Below are positions 13,168 to 19,769 of a stretch of DNA of 19,769 nt, piece by piece. The stretch spans positions 1-19,769 of the forward strand of contig DIZV01000144.1 in assembly GCA_002427995.1 (NCBI GenBank), read 5' to 3'. The first letter of the stretch is position 1; each line of letters begins with the position of its first letter. Below the pieces are notes generated by a model, which made no database searches, had not been told where the DNA came from, and was given only the letters and a program-made list of their open reading frames with translations. Position numbers and translations under genes: made by a program. The stretch is from Chloroflexi bacterium UBA6019. Lineage in GTDB: Bacteria; Chloroflexota; Dormibacteria; Dormibacterales; Dormibacteraceae.

Positions 13168-14205
13168 GTGAAGGCGCTCACCTTCCAGGGTCCCCGCTCG
13201 GTCCGCCTCGACGAGGTGGCCAAGCCGTCGCTGAATGGCCCCGACGACGCTCTCGTGCGGGTCACGACGGGCGCCATCTGCGGGTCCGACCTGCACCTCT
13301 ACCACGAGCGGGTCCCGATCCAACCGGGAGCCGTGCTCGGCCACGAGTTCGTCGGCGTGGTCGAGGAGGTGGGCGCGCATGTCAGCCGGGTCAAACCCGG
13401 GGACCGGGTCGTGGCCTGCTTCTTCACCTACTGCGGCCGGTGCCACTACTGCCGCCGCGGCTGGTTCAGCCAGTGCGAAAAGAAGGCGGTCTTCGGCTAC
13501 GGCGAGCATTTCGGGAACCTCGGTGGTGGCCAGGCCGAGTACTGCATCGCGCCCAGCGCGGACCAGACCCTGGAGCGGATCCCGGATGCGGTCAGCGACG
13601 AGCAGGCCCTCTTCGTTGGCGACATCCTCGCCACCGGGTACTTCGGTGCGGAGCGGGCCGGGATCGAGGCGGGCGACTCGGTCGCCGTCATCGGCTGCGG
13701 GCCGGTGGGCCTGATGGCGATCATGTGCGCCCGGCTCCTGGGAGCCGCCCGAATCCTGGCGGTGGACATGGTGCCGAGCCGGCTGGAGATGGCGGAGCGC
13801 CTCGGCGCGGTGGCGATCGACGGCCGGTCGGTCCACTCCTCCGAGGCGGTCAAGGCGGAGACCGGGGGCCACGGTGTCGACCGGGCGATCGAGGCAGTGG
13901 GGCTGACCGCGACGATCGAGACAGCGATCCACTCCGTCCGCCGGGGCGGGACGGTCTCGGTCGTGGGGGTCCCCGACACCACGTCGGGCGAGTTCCCCTA
14001 CATGAAGCTCTGGTGGGACGACATCACCTACACCGGCGGCGTCTGCAACGTGCCGGCCTACATGCGCCGGCTGCTCGACCTGATCGAGGCCGGGCGCCTC
14101 GACCCGGCCCAGATCGTCAGCCATCGGATGAAGCTCGAAGAGGGCGTCCGGGCGTACGAGATGTTCGACCGCCGGGAGGCGACCAAGATCCTCCTGACAC
14201 CCTGA
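13168..14205 (+). CDS. Zinc-dependent medium-chain alcohol dehydrogenase
   Basis: A 345-residue NAD(P)-dependent oxidoreductase of the MDR superfamily. Catalytic zinc ligands are Cys38 (ICGSDLH), His59-Glu60 (GHEFVG) and probably Asp152 (GDILATG). The structural zinc site has all four cysteines, C89-x2-C92-x2-C95-x7-C103. The Rossmann motif is GCGPVG (176-181), with an acidic residue (VDMVP) after the second strand that favours NAD. The full-length frame starts at GTG 13168 with the canonical VKALTF strand. The general shape resembles threonine, sorbitol or glutathione-independent formaldehyde dehydrogenase relatives; the substrate is not readable. It is transcribed alone and convergent with the gene ending at 14223. 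Confidence 0.93.
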   Translation: MKALTFQGPRSVRLDEVAKPSLNGPDDALVRVTTGAICGSDLHLYHERVPIQPGAVLGHEFVGVVEEVGAHVSRVKPGDRVVACFFTYCGRCHYCRRGWFSQCEKKAVFGYGEHFGNLGGGQAEYCIAPSADQTLERIPDAVSDEQALFVGDILATGYFGAERAGIEAGDSVAVIGCGPVGLMAIMCARLLGAARILAVDMVPSRLEMAERLGAVAIDGRSVHSSEAVKAETGGHGVDRAIEAVGLTATIETAIHSVRRGGTVSVVGVPDTTSGEFPYMKLWWDDITYTGGVCNVPAYMRRLLDLIEAGRLDPAQIVSHRMKLEEGVRAYEMFDRREATKILLTP

Positions 14206-14222
14206 CCTGCCCGCGGGGCGCT

Positions 14223-14798
14223 TCAGACGGGGCGGATGCGCCTCTCGAAGTCGCCGCTGTATTCGAACTGAAGATCGCCGATTCGCACTCTGACCCGTCC
14301 GTCGGCGAGCTGCTCAAGCCGCGCCTGACCATCGTGCTCGACCTCGGCGATGTCCCAACCCCCGCCCTCTCGTTTCAGGATCCGGACCAGGACCCCGCCC
14401 CGGCTCCGGTACTCGTCGCGGCCGACCTGCTCGAACCCCTGGAGGTCAAGGCCCGCCGGGCGCGGCCGCTCCCGCCCGGGCTCCTCGCGAAGAGGGCGGT
14501 CGCGGCGCTCGCGATCGCCCGGCCCTTCCGCCGGTGGAAGGCGCGGCTCGGCGGGAACCACGCGCAGCCGTGGGGGCTCGGCCCGCGCGGCGCGCTCGTC
14601 GGCCACCTCGTCCTCCGGCCGCTTGCGGGGTTGGGTGAGCGAAAGCTCCAGCAGCCGGGTGCCGAGGTCGTGCCCGAACATGGCGTTGGAGATGCGGGAG
14701 GGGTCCTGCTGCCGCCGCAGGCAGGTCGTGCAGGTCGCCCCCAGCTCGGTGACCGCGTAGTCGCCCGCTTCGAAGATCCGCTCGCACAGGGTCTCCAC
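14223..14798 (-). CDS. Hypothetical protein, unrecognised; N-terminus probably longer
   Basis: At least 191 residues from GTG 14798. An N-terminal block (CERIFEAGDYAVTEL) with a CTTC pair precedes a highly charged, Arg/Glu/Pro-rich middle (about 55-115) likely to be disordered. A C-terminal beta-rich block follows (VLVRILKREGGGWDIAEVEH to FEYSGDFERR). No family is recognised. The same frame stays open to 14891 and its extra part (DLELSRVRKGKGVVHLTVQV) looks like real protein. However, the only codon well placed after the GAGGTGAGG Shine-Dalgarno-like stretch is ATA at 14882. It follows the metallopeptidase gene by fewer than 10 bp if so, and would be co-transcribed with it. Confidence 0.6.
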   Translation of the reverse strand: METLCERIFEAGDYAVTELGATCTTCLRRQQDPSRISNAMFGHDLGTRLLELSLTQPRKRPEDEVADERAARAEPPRLRVVPAEPRLPPAEGPGDRERRDRPLREEPGRERPRPAGLDLQGFEQVGRDEYRSRGGVLVRILKREGGGWDIAEVEHDGQARLEQLADGRVRVRIGDLQFEYSGDFERRIRPV

Positions 14799-14891
14799 CG
14801 GCTTGCCCTCATCGACCTGAACGGTGAGGTGGACGACCCCTTTGCCCTTGCGGACCCGGGACAGCTCGAGGTCGAGCGCTATGGCCTCACC

Positions 14892-15449
14892 TCAGATCTC
14901 CTCCTGCTCATCCTCTTGCCCGCAATCGCCGAATCGGTGGTCGATCGCCATCAGGTAGCCGCGTGCCCGTTCGGTCAACGGATAGCGCATGACCAGCTCC
15001 CAAAAGGCCGGCCCGTGATCGGCATGCTCGAGGTGGGCGAGCTCGTGGACCAACAGGTAGTCGAGCACCCACGGCGGCAGCTTGCCCGCCCGGCTGGAGA
15101 TCCGGATCACTCCCGCGGTGTAGGTGCAGCTGCCCCAGCGCCGGCCCTGCTCGGCGAAGGCGACCGAGTTCCATCGCAGGCGGCCTCCGAAGTGCCTCCG
15201 GTTGAGCAGCTGGGCGCGCTCCTCCAGTCGATCGTCGGTCGGCTGCGCCCGCTGCAGCTGGCGCGCGATCCGCGCGCGCATGACCTCGACCCACCTGTCC
15301 CGCTCGCGCTGCGGCATCGACTCCGGCACCAGCACCTCGAGGACACCCGATCGGAGGCGGGCCTGGACCGTGCGCCGGCGGCGCCGGGAGCCGACGACCC
15401 GGACCGGAGGACGCCAGGGATGCTGCAGCTCGGACGTTTGGGCCGCCAT
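14892..15449 (-). CDS. YgjP-like zinc metallopeptidase domain protein (M48/DUF45 family)
   Basis: A 185-residue soluble protein. An Arg-rich start (RVVGSRRRRRTVQARL) leads into the strand LEVLVPESM, a helical segment, then the family motif RRWGSCTY (103-110). The zinc site is HELAHLEHADHGPAFW: His135, Glu136 and His139, with His145 as likely third ligand. This is the YgjP/SprT-like minigluzincin arrangement; the cellular substrate is unknown. ATG 15449 is preceded by AAGGAG with a 9-nt spacer and by a good promoter at 15489-15517. The stop codon lies just before the unrecognised gene, so the two form an operon. Confidence 0.9.
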   Translation of the reverse strand: MAAQTSELQHPWRPPVRVVGSRRRRRTVQARLRSGVLEVLVPESMPQRERDRWVEVMRARIARQLQRAQPTDDRLEERAQLLNRRHFGGRLRWNSVAFAEQGRRWGSCTYTAGVIRISSRAGKLPPWVLDYLLVHELAHLEHADHGPAFWELVMRYPLTERARGYLMAIDHRFGDCGQEDEQEEI

Positions 15450-15488
15450 GTCGGGGTGCTCCTTCGTTGGATGGGACGCGACGGGGTG

Positions 15489-15517
15489 AGTCTAAACAAG
15501 GTTCGACCGCGATCCAA
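15489..15517 (-). promoter_or_regulatory. Sigma70-type promoter for the YgjP-like gene
   Basis: On the minus strand TTGGAT (15512-15517) and TAGACT (15489-15494) are exactly 17 bp apart, about 40 bp before the ATG at 15449 and its AAGGAG site. It lies in the 191-bp gap (15450-15640) after the carboxylase gene. The rest of that gap contains only a weak 5-bp hairpin near 15590 and nothing else I can identify. Confidence 0.6.
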
Positions 15518-15640
15518 GCCACCCGGTTAAGGTCGTCCGGCGCCGCTGCTCAATTCGCGCCTCCAACGTCCCCCGGAGCTCTGCCTGCGGCAGGGGCTGC
15601 GGCACCCACCCGGCGACCGCCCCGCCCTCCGTGGCGATCG

Positions 15641-17263
15641 TCAGAGCGGGATGTTGCCGTGCTTGCGGGGTGGCGGCTCGACCCGCTTGTTGAGGCAGAG
15701 CTCGAGGCCGCGCACCAGCAGGCGACGCGTCTCCCGCGGCTCGCAGACGTCGTCGATGTAGCCGCGCTCGGCGGCGACGTACGGGTTGGCGAAGCGCTCG
15801 ACGTAGTCGGCGACCAGCTCCTTCCGCTTCTTGGCGGGATCGGCCACGGCGGCGAGGTCGCGCTTGTAGATGATGTTGACTGCCGCCTCCGGACCCATGA
15901 CGGCGATTTCCGCCGTCGGCCAGGCGAGGTTCAAGTCCGCACCCAGCTGCTTCGACGACATGACGCAATAGGCGCCGCCGTAGTCCTTCCTCGTGATCAC
16001 GGTCAGCTTGGGAACCGTCGCCTCGGCGTAGGCATAGAGCAGCTTGGCGCCGTGGCGGATGACACCGCCATATTCCTGTGCGGTGCCGGGCAGGTAGCCG
16101 GGGACGTCCACGAAAGAGATCAGCGGGATCCCGAAGGCGTCGCAGAACCGGATGAAGCGGGCCGACTTCACCGACGCGTTGATGTCGATCGCACCGGCCA
16201 GGACCTTTGGCTGGTTGCCGACGACGCCGACGACGTGGCCGTTGAGGCGGCCCAGCCCGATCACGATGTTCTGGGCGAAGAAGGGCTGCACCTCCATGAA
16301 CTCGCGGTTGTCGAGGATCCGGGTGATCACCTCGCGCATGTCATAGGGAAGGTTGGGCGAGCTGGGGATGATCGTCTGAAGCTCGGGGTCGGCCCGGTCC
16401 GGGTCGTCGGTTGGCGCGCGGTGGGGTGGCCGCTCGCCGGAGTGCGCCGGGAGGTAGGAGAGCAGGCGCCGCACGTCCCGGAAGCAGTCGCGTTCGCTCG
16501 CCGACATGAAATGCGCCACGCCCGAGCGCGTGCCGTGGACCTCGGCGCCGCCGAGCTCGTCGAAGGTGACGTTCTCGCCCGTCGTGACGCGAACCACCTC
16601 CGGGCCCGTGATGAACATGTGACCGACGCCGCGGACCATGAAGATGAAGTCGGTGATCGCCGGCGAGTAGACCGCGCCGCCGGTCGCGGGGCCGGCGATG
16701 ATCGAGATCTGGGGCACGACGCCCGATGACCGGACGTTGCGGAAGAAGATGTCCGCGTAGCCGGCCAGGGCCGCGACGCCCTCCTGGATGCGGGCGCCGC
16801 CGGAGTCGTTGATGCCGACGATCGGTACCCGGTCGCGGAGTGCCAGCTCCTGGACCTTGACGATCTTGGCGGCGGTGACCTCGCCCAGGGAGCCGCCGAG
16901 GACTGTGGCGTCGTACGCGTAGACGGCGATGGACCGGCCCTCGACGGTGCCGAAGCCCGCCACCACCCCGTCGCCGGAGAAGCGCTTTTCCTCCATCCCA
17001 AAGCCGGTGGCGCGCGACTTCGCGTAGAGGTCGAGCTCGACGAAGGAGCCACGGTCGAGGAGGAGGTCGATCCGGGCCCGGGCGGAGAGCCGGCCCTTCG
17101 GCTCGCCGCCGGCGTGGATCGCCTCGTAGCGGCGCTTGCGGAACTGGTTGATCTTCTGCTCGGAGACCGTGGCACGCTCGAGCTCGGGTGCCTCGAGGTT
17201 GGCGACCGGGCGGCGGGTACGCTTGACAGCACTCAATGCTGCTTTCGGCTTGCGCTCCGCCAT
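15641..17263 (-). CDS. Acyl-CoA (propionyl-CoA-type) carboxylase, carboxyltransferase beta subunit
   Basis: Transfers a carboxyl group from biotin to an acyl-CoA, usually propionyl-CoA to methylmalonyl-CoA. The 540-residue product contains both crotonase-fold halves. The N-half acyl-CoA site has INDSGGARIQEG (151-162). The C-half biotin site has EYGGVIRHGAKLLYAYAEA (397-415) and DYGGAYCVMSSKQLGADLN. The residue corresponding to the specificity-determining Asp422 of Streptomyces PccB is Cys433 here, so substrate preference is open. An alpha (biotin carboxylase) subunit is not in the window. ATG 17263 is preferred; GTG 17269 adds two residues. A GATAAT box lies 8 nt before the ATG and there is no Shine-Dalgarno site. 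It is divergent from a LysR regulator. Confidence 0.95.
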   Translation of the reverse strand: MAERKPKAALSAVKRTRRPVANLEAPELERATVSEQKINQFRKRRYEAIHAGGEPKGRLSARARIDLLLDRGSFVELDLYAKSRATGFGMEEKRFSGDGVVAGFGTVEGRSIAVYAYDATVLGGSLGEVTAAKIVKVQELALRDRVPIVGINDSGGARIQEGVAALAGYADIFFRNVRSSGVVPQISIIAGPATGGAVYSPAITDFIFMVRGVGHMFITGPEVVRVTTGENVTFDELGGAEVHGTRSGVAHFMSASERDCFRDVRRLLSYLPAHSGERPPHRAPTDDPDRADPELQTIIPSSPNLPYDMREVITRILDNREFMEVQPFFAQNIVIGLGRLNGHVVGVVGNQPKVLAGAIDINASVKSARFIRFCDAFGIPLISFVDVPGYLPGTAQEYGGVIRHGAKLLYAYAEATVPKLTVITRKDYGGAYCVMSSKQLGADLNLAWPTAEIAVMGPEAAVNIIYKRDLAAVADPAKKRKELVADYVERFANPYVAAERGYIDDVCEPRETRRLLVRGLELCLNKRVEPPPRKHGNIPL

Positions 17264-17271
17264 GCCCACCC

Positions 17272-17277
17272 ATTATC
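17272..17277 (-). promoter_or_regulatory. Candidate -10 box (GATAAT) for the carboxylase gene
   Basis: On the minus strand GATAAT ends 8 nt before ATG 17263, again a leaderless geometry. No convincing -35 is present. It lies within the short divergent region shared with the LysR gene. Confidence 0.4.
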
Positions 17278-17318
17278 GGGATCGCGGTCGGGTGGGCCGG
17301 CTGAACCGGACGGCGCCG

Positions 17319-18278
17319 TTGGCTCTGGAACGGAGCATCACGCTTCATCAGCTCCGGGTTTTCAAGGCCGTCGCCGACAACCTGAGCTTCAGCGCGGCCG
17401 CGCTCGAGCTCCGCCTGAGCCAGCCAAGCGTCTCCTACCAGGTAAAAGAGCTGGAGCGAAACGTCCGGATGGACCTCCTCGACCGGCTCGGCAAGCACGT
17501 CGCGCTTACCCAGGCGGGGCACCTTCTCTACGGCTACGTCCGGCAGACGCTGAACGTGATCGACGAGGCGGCCCAGGCGCTGGAGGAGCTCCAGGGCCTG
17601 GAGCGGGGCAGCCTGAAGGTCGGCGCCAGCACCACCGTCGGCATCTACGTCATCCCGGCTGCGCTGGGCGCGTTCAAGAAGCTGCATCCCGGTCTTGCCA
17701 TCAGCCTCGAGATCGGCGCCCGCGGGGCGGTCCAGGAAAAGGTGCTGAAGAACGAGCTCGATCTCGCCGTCGTCGGTCCCCCGCTGAAGGACCCCGACCT
17801 CGTTGTCCTGCCCTTTCTCTCCGACGAGCTGGTTGTGATAGCGCCCAAGGGTCACCCACTGGCGAATCGGCGCAACCTGCGCCTGCGCGATCTCCGCGAC
17901 GAGCCCTTCCTGATGCGGGAGGAGGGCTCCGGCACCCGGTTCGCGGTCGAGAAGGCCGCCCGGCTGGTCAACGTCCGCCTCCAGGTGGGGATGGAGCTCG
18001 GCTCCAACGGGGCGATCAAGCACGGCGTCGAGAGCGGGCTCGGGCTGGCGATCCTGTCCCGCTACGCGATCGGGCTGGAGGAGACGGCCGGCAAGCTCGC
18101 GCTGCTGGATGTGGAGGGTTTCCCGATCCACCGGCAGTGGAACATCGTGCACTTAAAGCGCACCCGCCTCGCAACGCCGGTGGCCGGCTTCATCGACTTC
18201 CTCCGCTCTGGTACCTGGGGGATGCCGGGTGTGGCGAGTCCGAAATCGGCCGACCGCAACGCCGACGAGTCGGTGTAA
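17319..18278 (+). CDS. LysR-family transcriptional regulator
   Basis: A DNA-binding regulator of about 319 residues. The winged helix-turn-helix lies near the start (TLHQLRVFKAVADNLSFSAA, then LSQPSVSYQVKELE). A periplasmic-binding-like effector domain follows from about residue 90 (GSLKVGASTTVGIYVIPAAL, and PHP-like loops DLAVVGPPL and VVIAPKGHPL). The layout resembles CbbR/CysL-type LysR proteins. The frame is open upstream; TTG 17319 gives the usual distance to the helix-turn-helix, while GTG 17292 or ATG 17262 would lengthen the N-terminus. Being divergent from and nearly touching the carboxylase gene, it probably regulates that gene, with an acyl-CoA or organic-acid effector as a guess. 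Confidence 0.92.
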   Translation: MALERSITLHQLRVFKAVADNLSFSAAALELRLSQPSVSYQVKELERNVRMDLLDRLGKHVALTQAGHLLYGYVRQTLNVIDEAAQALEELQGLERGSLKVGASTTVGIYVIPAALGAFKKLHPGLAISLEIGARGAVQEKVLKNELDLAVVGPPLKDPDLVVLPFLSDELVVIAPKGHPLANRRNLRLRDLRDEPFLMREEGSGTRFAVEKAARLVNVRLQVGMELGSNGAIKHGVESGLGLAILSRYAIGLEETAGKLALLDVEGFPIHRQWNIVHLKRTRLATPVAGFIDFLRSGTWGMPGVASPKSADRNADESV

Positions 18279-18300
18279 TGTCGCTTGCACCCAGCCCGAG

Positions 18301-19769
18301 ATGAAGTACCGGTACAGCGCCTGGGACGGAACCCAGCAGCCCTTTCCGCTCGATGCCGACACGGTCCTGGAGGCCATCTCCGACGACCTGATGTCGCACG
18401 GGGACCTGAACGGTGCCCTCCAGCGGCTCTACCGCTGGGGCTCGCCGGAGATGACGGGCCTCGACGACCTGACCAAGCAGCTGCAGGACCTCCGGGAGCA
18501 GGAGCTGGCGCGCTACGACCTCGACAGCGTGGTCGACGACCTGAAGGAGCAGCTGCAGGAGGTCATCGACACCGAGCGCCAGGGCATCAAGCAGCGCGTC
18601 GAGCAGGCGCAGCGCGCCGACGGACCGGAGCGAAACTTGCTCGAGAAGCTTTCCCAGCAGCGGCGCGACCAGCTCGACCGGGTGCCGGATGACCTCGGCG
18701 GGCGGGTGAAAGCTCTCAAGAACTACGAGTTCATGGTCCCCGAGGCGCGAGAGAAGTTCGAGGAGCTGCTGCGCAGGCTGCAGCAGCAGATGCTCGACCA
18801 GATGTTCCAGGGCATGAAGCAGTCGATCGGCCGGATGACCTCCCAGGATCTCTCCGAGGTGAAGGAGATGGTCAGGGCCCTGAACCAGATGTTGCAGGAC
18901 CGCGCCAATGGGGCCAATCCCGACTTCAAGTCGTTCATGGACCGCTTCGGGCAGATGTTCCCGCCCGGGATCGAGAACCTGGACCAGCTGCTCGAGCACC
19001 TGCAGCGGCAGATGGCCCAGATGCAGTCACTGCTCCGCTCGATGTCGCCCGAGGCGCGGGAGGAGCTGATGCGGATGATGGACGAGCTGCTGCAGGACGA
19101 CTCGCTCCGGCTCGAGCTGGCCAAGCTGGGCGCCCTGATGGAGGCGATGATGCCTCCCTCCGACCTCTCCGAGCGCTATCCCTTCTTCGGCGAGGAGCCG
19201 ACGAGCCTGCAGCAGGCGATGGGGCTGATGGATCGACTGCAGGGGATCGACCGGCTCGAGTCGCAGCTCGAGCGCGGCTCCTTCCGCCTCGATGATGTTG
19301 ACCGCGGCCTGGCCTCAGAGCTGCTCGGCCCGCAGGCCCGCAACTCGCTCAACCAGCTCCGCCAGGTCAGCGAGCTGCTCGAGAAGGCGGGCTTCGTCGA
19401 GCGCCGCGGCCGCGGCCTCGAGCTGACGCCAAAGGGCATGCGGCAGATCGGCAAGAACGCTCTCAAGGACATCTTCGAGCGGCTTCGCAAGAGCCAGGTC
19501 GGGCAGCACCGGATCTTCCAGACGGGGGTCGGCAACGAGGCGGGCGACGACCTCAAGGACTACGAGTACGGTGACCCCTTCCTGATCGACATGAAGGAGA
19601 CGCTCTTCAACTCCCTCGAACGCGAGGGACGCGGCCTGCCGCTGAAGATGGAAGCGGTCGACTTCGTCGTCCGCAAGACCGACCACTCCTCCCAGGCCTG
19701 CACCGTGCTGATGGTCGACATGAGCCGCTCGATGTTTCTCCGGGGCTGTTTCCTCGCCGCCAAGAAGGT
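18301..19769 (+). CDS. von Willebrand factor A domain protein, COG4867-type (partial, cut by window end)
   Basis: At least 489 residues, running off the right edge. The start MKYRYSAWDGTQ is typical of the uncharacterised COG4867 vWA proteins. A long Gln/Glu/Leu/Met-rich helical region follows (about 55-270, LLRRLQQQMLDQMFQGMKQS), then a helical/winged segment (LLEKAGFVERRGRGLELTPKG) and a vWA domain. The vWA beginning is MVDMSRSM with the MIDAS motif Asp473-x-Ser475-x-Ser477. Such proteins are often near MoxR/magnesium-chelatase-like ATPases in other genomes, which would lie outside this window. ATG 18301 is 22 bp after the LysR stop; a TAATGT hexamer at 18276-18281 could be its -10. No signal peptide; probably cytoplasmic. 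Confidence 0.88.
   Translation, partial: MKYRYSAWDGTQQPFPLDADTVLEAISDDLMSHGDLNGALQRLYRWGSPEMTGLDDLTKQLQDLREQELARYDLDSVVDDLKEQLQEVIDTERQGIKQRVEQAQRADGPERNLLEKLSQQRRDQLDRVPDDLGGRVKALKNYEFMVPEAREKFEELLRRLQQQMLDQMFQGMKQSIGRMTSQDLSEVKEMVRALNQMLQDRANGANPDFKSFMDRFGQMFPPGIENLDQLLEHLQRQMAQMQSLLRSMSPEAREELMRMMDELLQDDSLRLELAKLGALMEAMMPPSDLSERYPFFGEEPTSLQQAMGLMDRLQGIDRLESQLERGSFRLDDVDRGLASELLGPQARNSLNQLRQVSELLEKAGFVERRGRGLELTPKGMRQIGKNALKDIFERLRKSQVGQHRIFQTGVGNEAGDDLKDYEYGDPFLIDMKETLFNSLEREGRGLPLKMEAVDFVVRKTDHSSQACTVLMVDMSRSMFLRGCFLAAKK

Noticed and set aside
13440..15530. 696-codon open frame on the plus strand spanning the alcohol dehydrogenase end and the metallopeptidase region
   Set aside because: It runs out of frame through the dehydrogenase and antisense to the HELAH-containing peptidase; composition-driven artefact.
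15492..15968. Possible small gene on the minus strand in the gap after the carboxylase
   Set aside because: Mostly overlaps the carboxylase in another frame; the free part has no recognisable motif, no ribosome site and crosses the peptidase gene promoter.
18262..18273. CCGACGAGTCGG palindrome near the LysR stop as an operator or terminator
   Set aside because: It lies within the end of the LysR coding region, has only 5-bp arms with a 2-nt centre, and such short palindromes are common at this GC content.
1..19769. Defence system, CRISPR array, mobile element or prophage
   Set aside because: No repeats of CRISPR spacing, no transposase, integrase, nuclease-helicase or toxin-antitoxin pair and no tRNA-associated direct repeats were seen; the vWA and MBL genes alone are not enough to claim such a system.

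Overview
This 19.8 kb window is a dense, very GC-rich piece of bacterial chromosome. Genes abut or overlap, GTG and TTG starts are common, and no gap between genes exceeds about 200 bp. The mix is a CHASE2-class III cyclase, a COG4867-type vWA protein, an SPL-like radical SAM protein, a DUF1537 kinase with PdxA, and propionyl-CoA carboxylase beta. With many start codons apparently leaderless, this suggests an uncultivated soil bacterium of the Actinomycetota or Chloroflexota/Dormibacterota type. That placement is an inference from gene content only. I see no IS element, prophage, CRISPR array, tRNA or rRNA.

Layout. 1-3741 (+): tail of a YqeY-like protein, endonuclease III, a radical SAM protein overlapping its end, then a four-carbon acid-sugar kinase and a PdxA-type dehydrogenase, a probable two-gene catabolic unit. 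3738-4850 (-): acyl-CoA dehydrogenase, convergent with pdxA and sharing CTAG at the stop codons. 4881-5497 (+): a pair of small unknown genes, the second a coiled-coil protein. 5501-5522: terminator. 5540-5938 (-): DUF4870 membrane protein, divergent from 6081-8748 (+), a transmembrane Ser/Thr kinase and an overlapping zinc-ribbon metallo-beta-lactamase-fold protein. 12530-8745 (-): operon of an SDR oxidoreductase, an EamA-type transporter and a CHASE2-adenylate/guanylate cyclase. 12596-13063 (-): small membrane-anchored protein, divergent from a zinc alcohol dehydrogenase (13168-14205, +) across an AT-rich regulatory island. 15449-14223 (-): YgjP-like zinc metallopeptidase and an unrecognised gene. 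17263-15641 (-): acyl-CoA carboxylase beta subunit, divergent from a LysR regulator (+). 18301 to the edge (+): vWA protein, truncated by the window.

Themes. Much of the window is central or catabolic metabolism (acyl-CoA, acid sugar and alcohol oxidation) mixed with signalling proteins (Ser/Thr kinase, cyclase, LysR). No convincing new multi-gene defence or mobile system is visible. The most interesting items are a widespread leaderless -10 pattern, a tandem 15-bp repeat inside a divergent promoter, a palindrome in an AT-rich island, an apparent non-canonical start codon, and a few proteins with unusual domain combinations or changed key residues.
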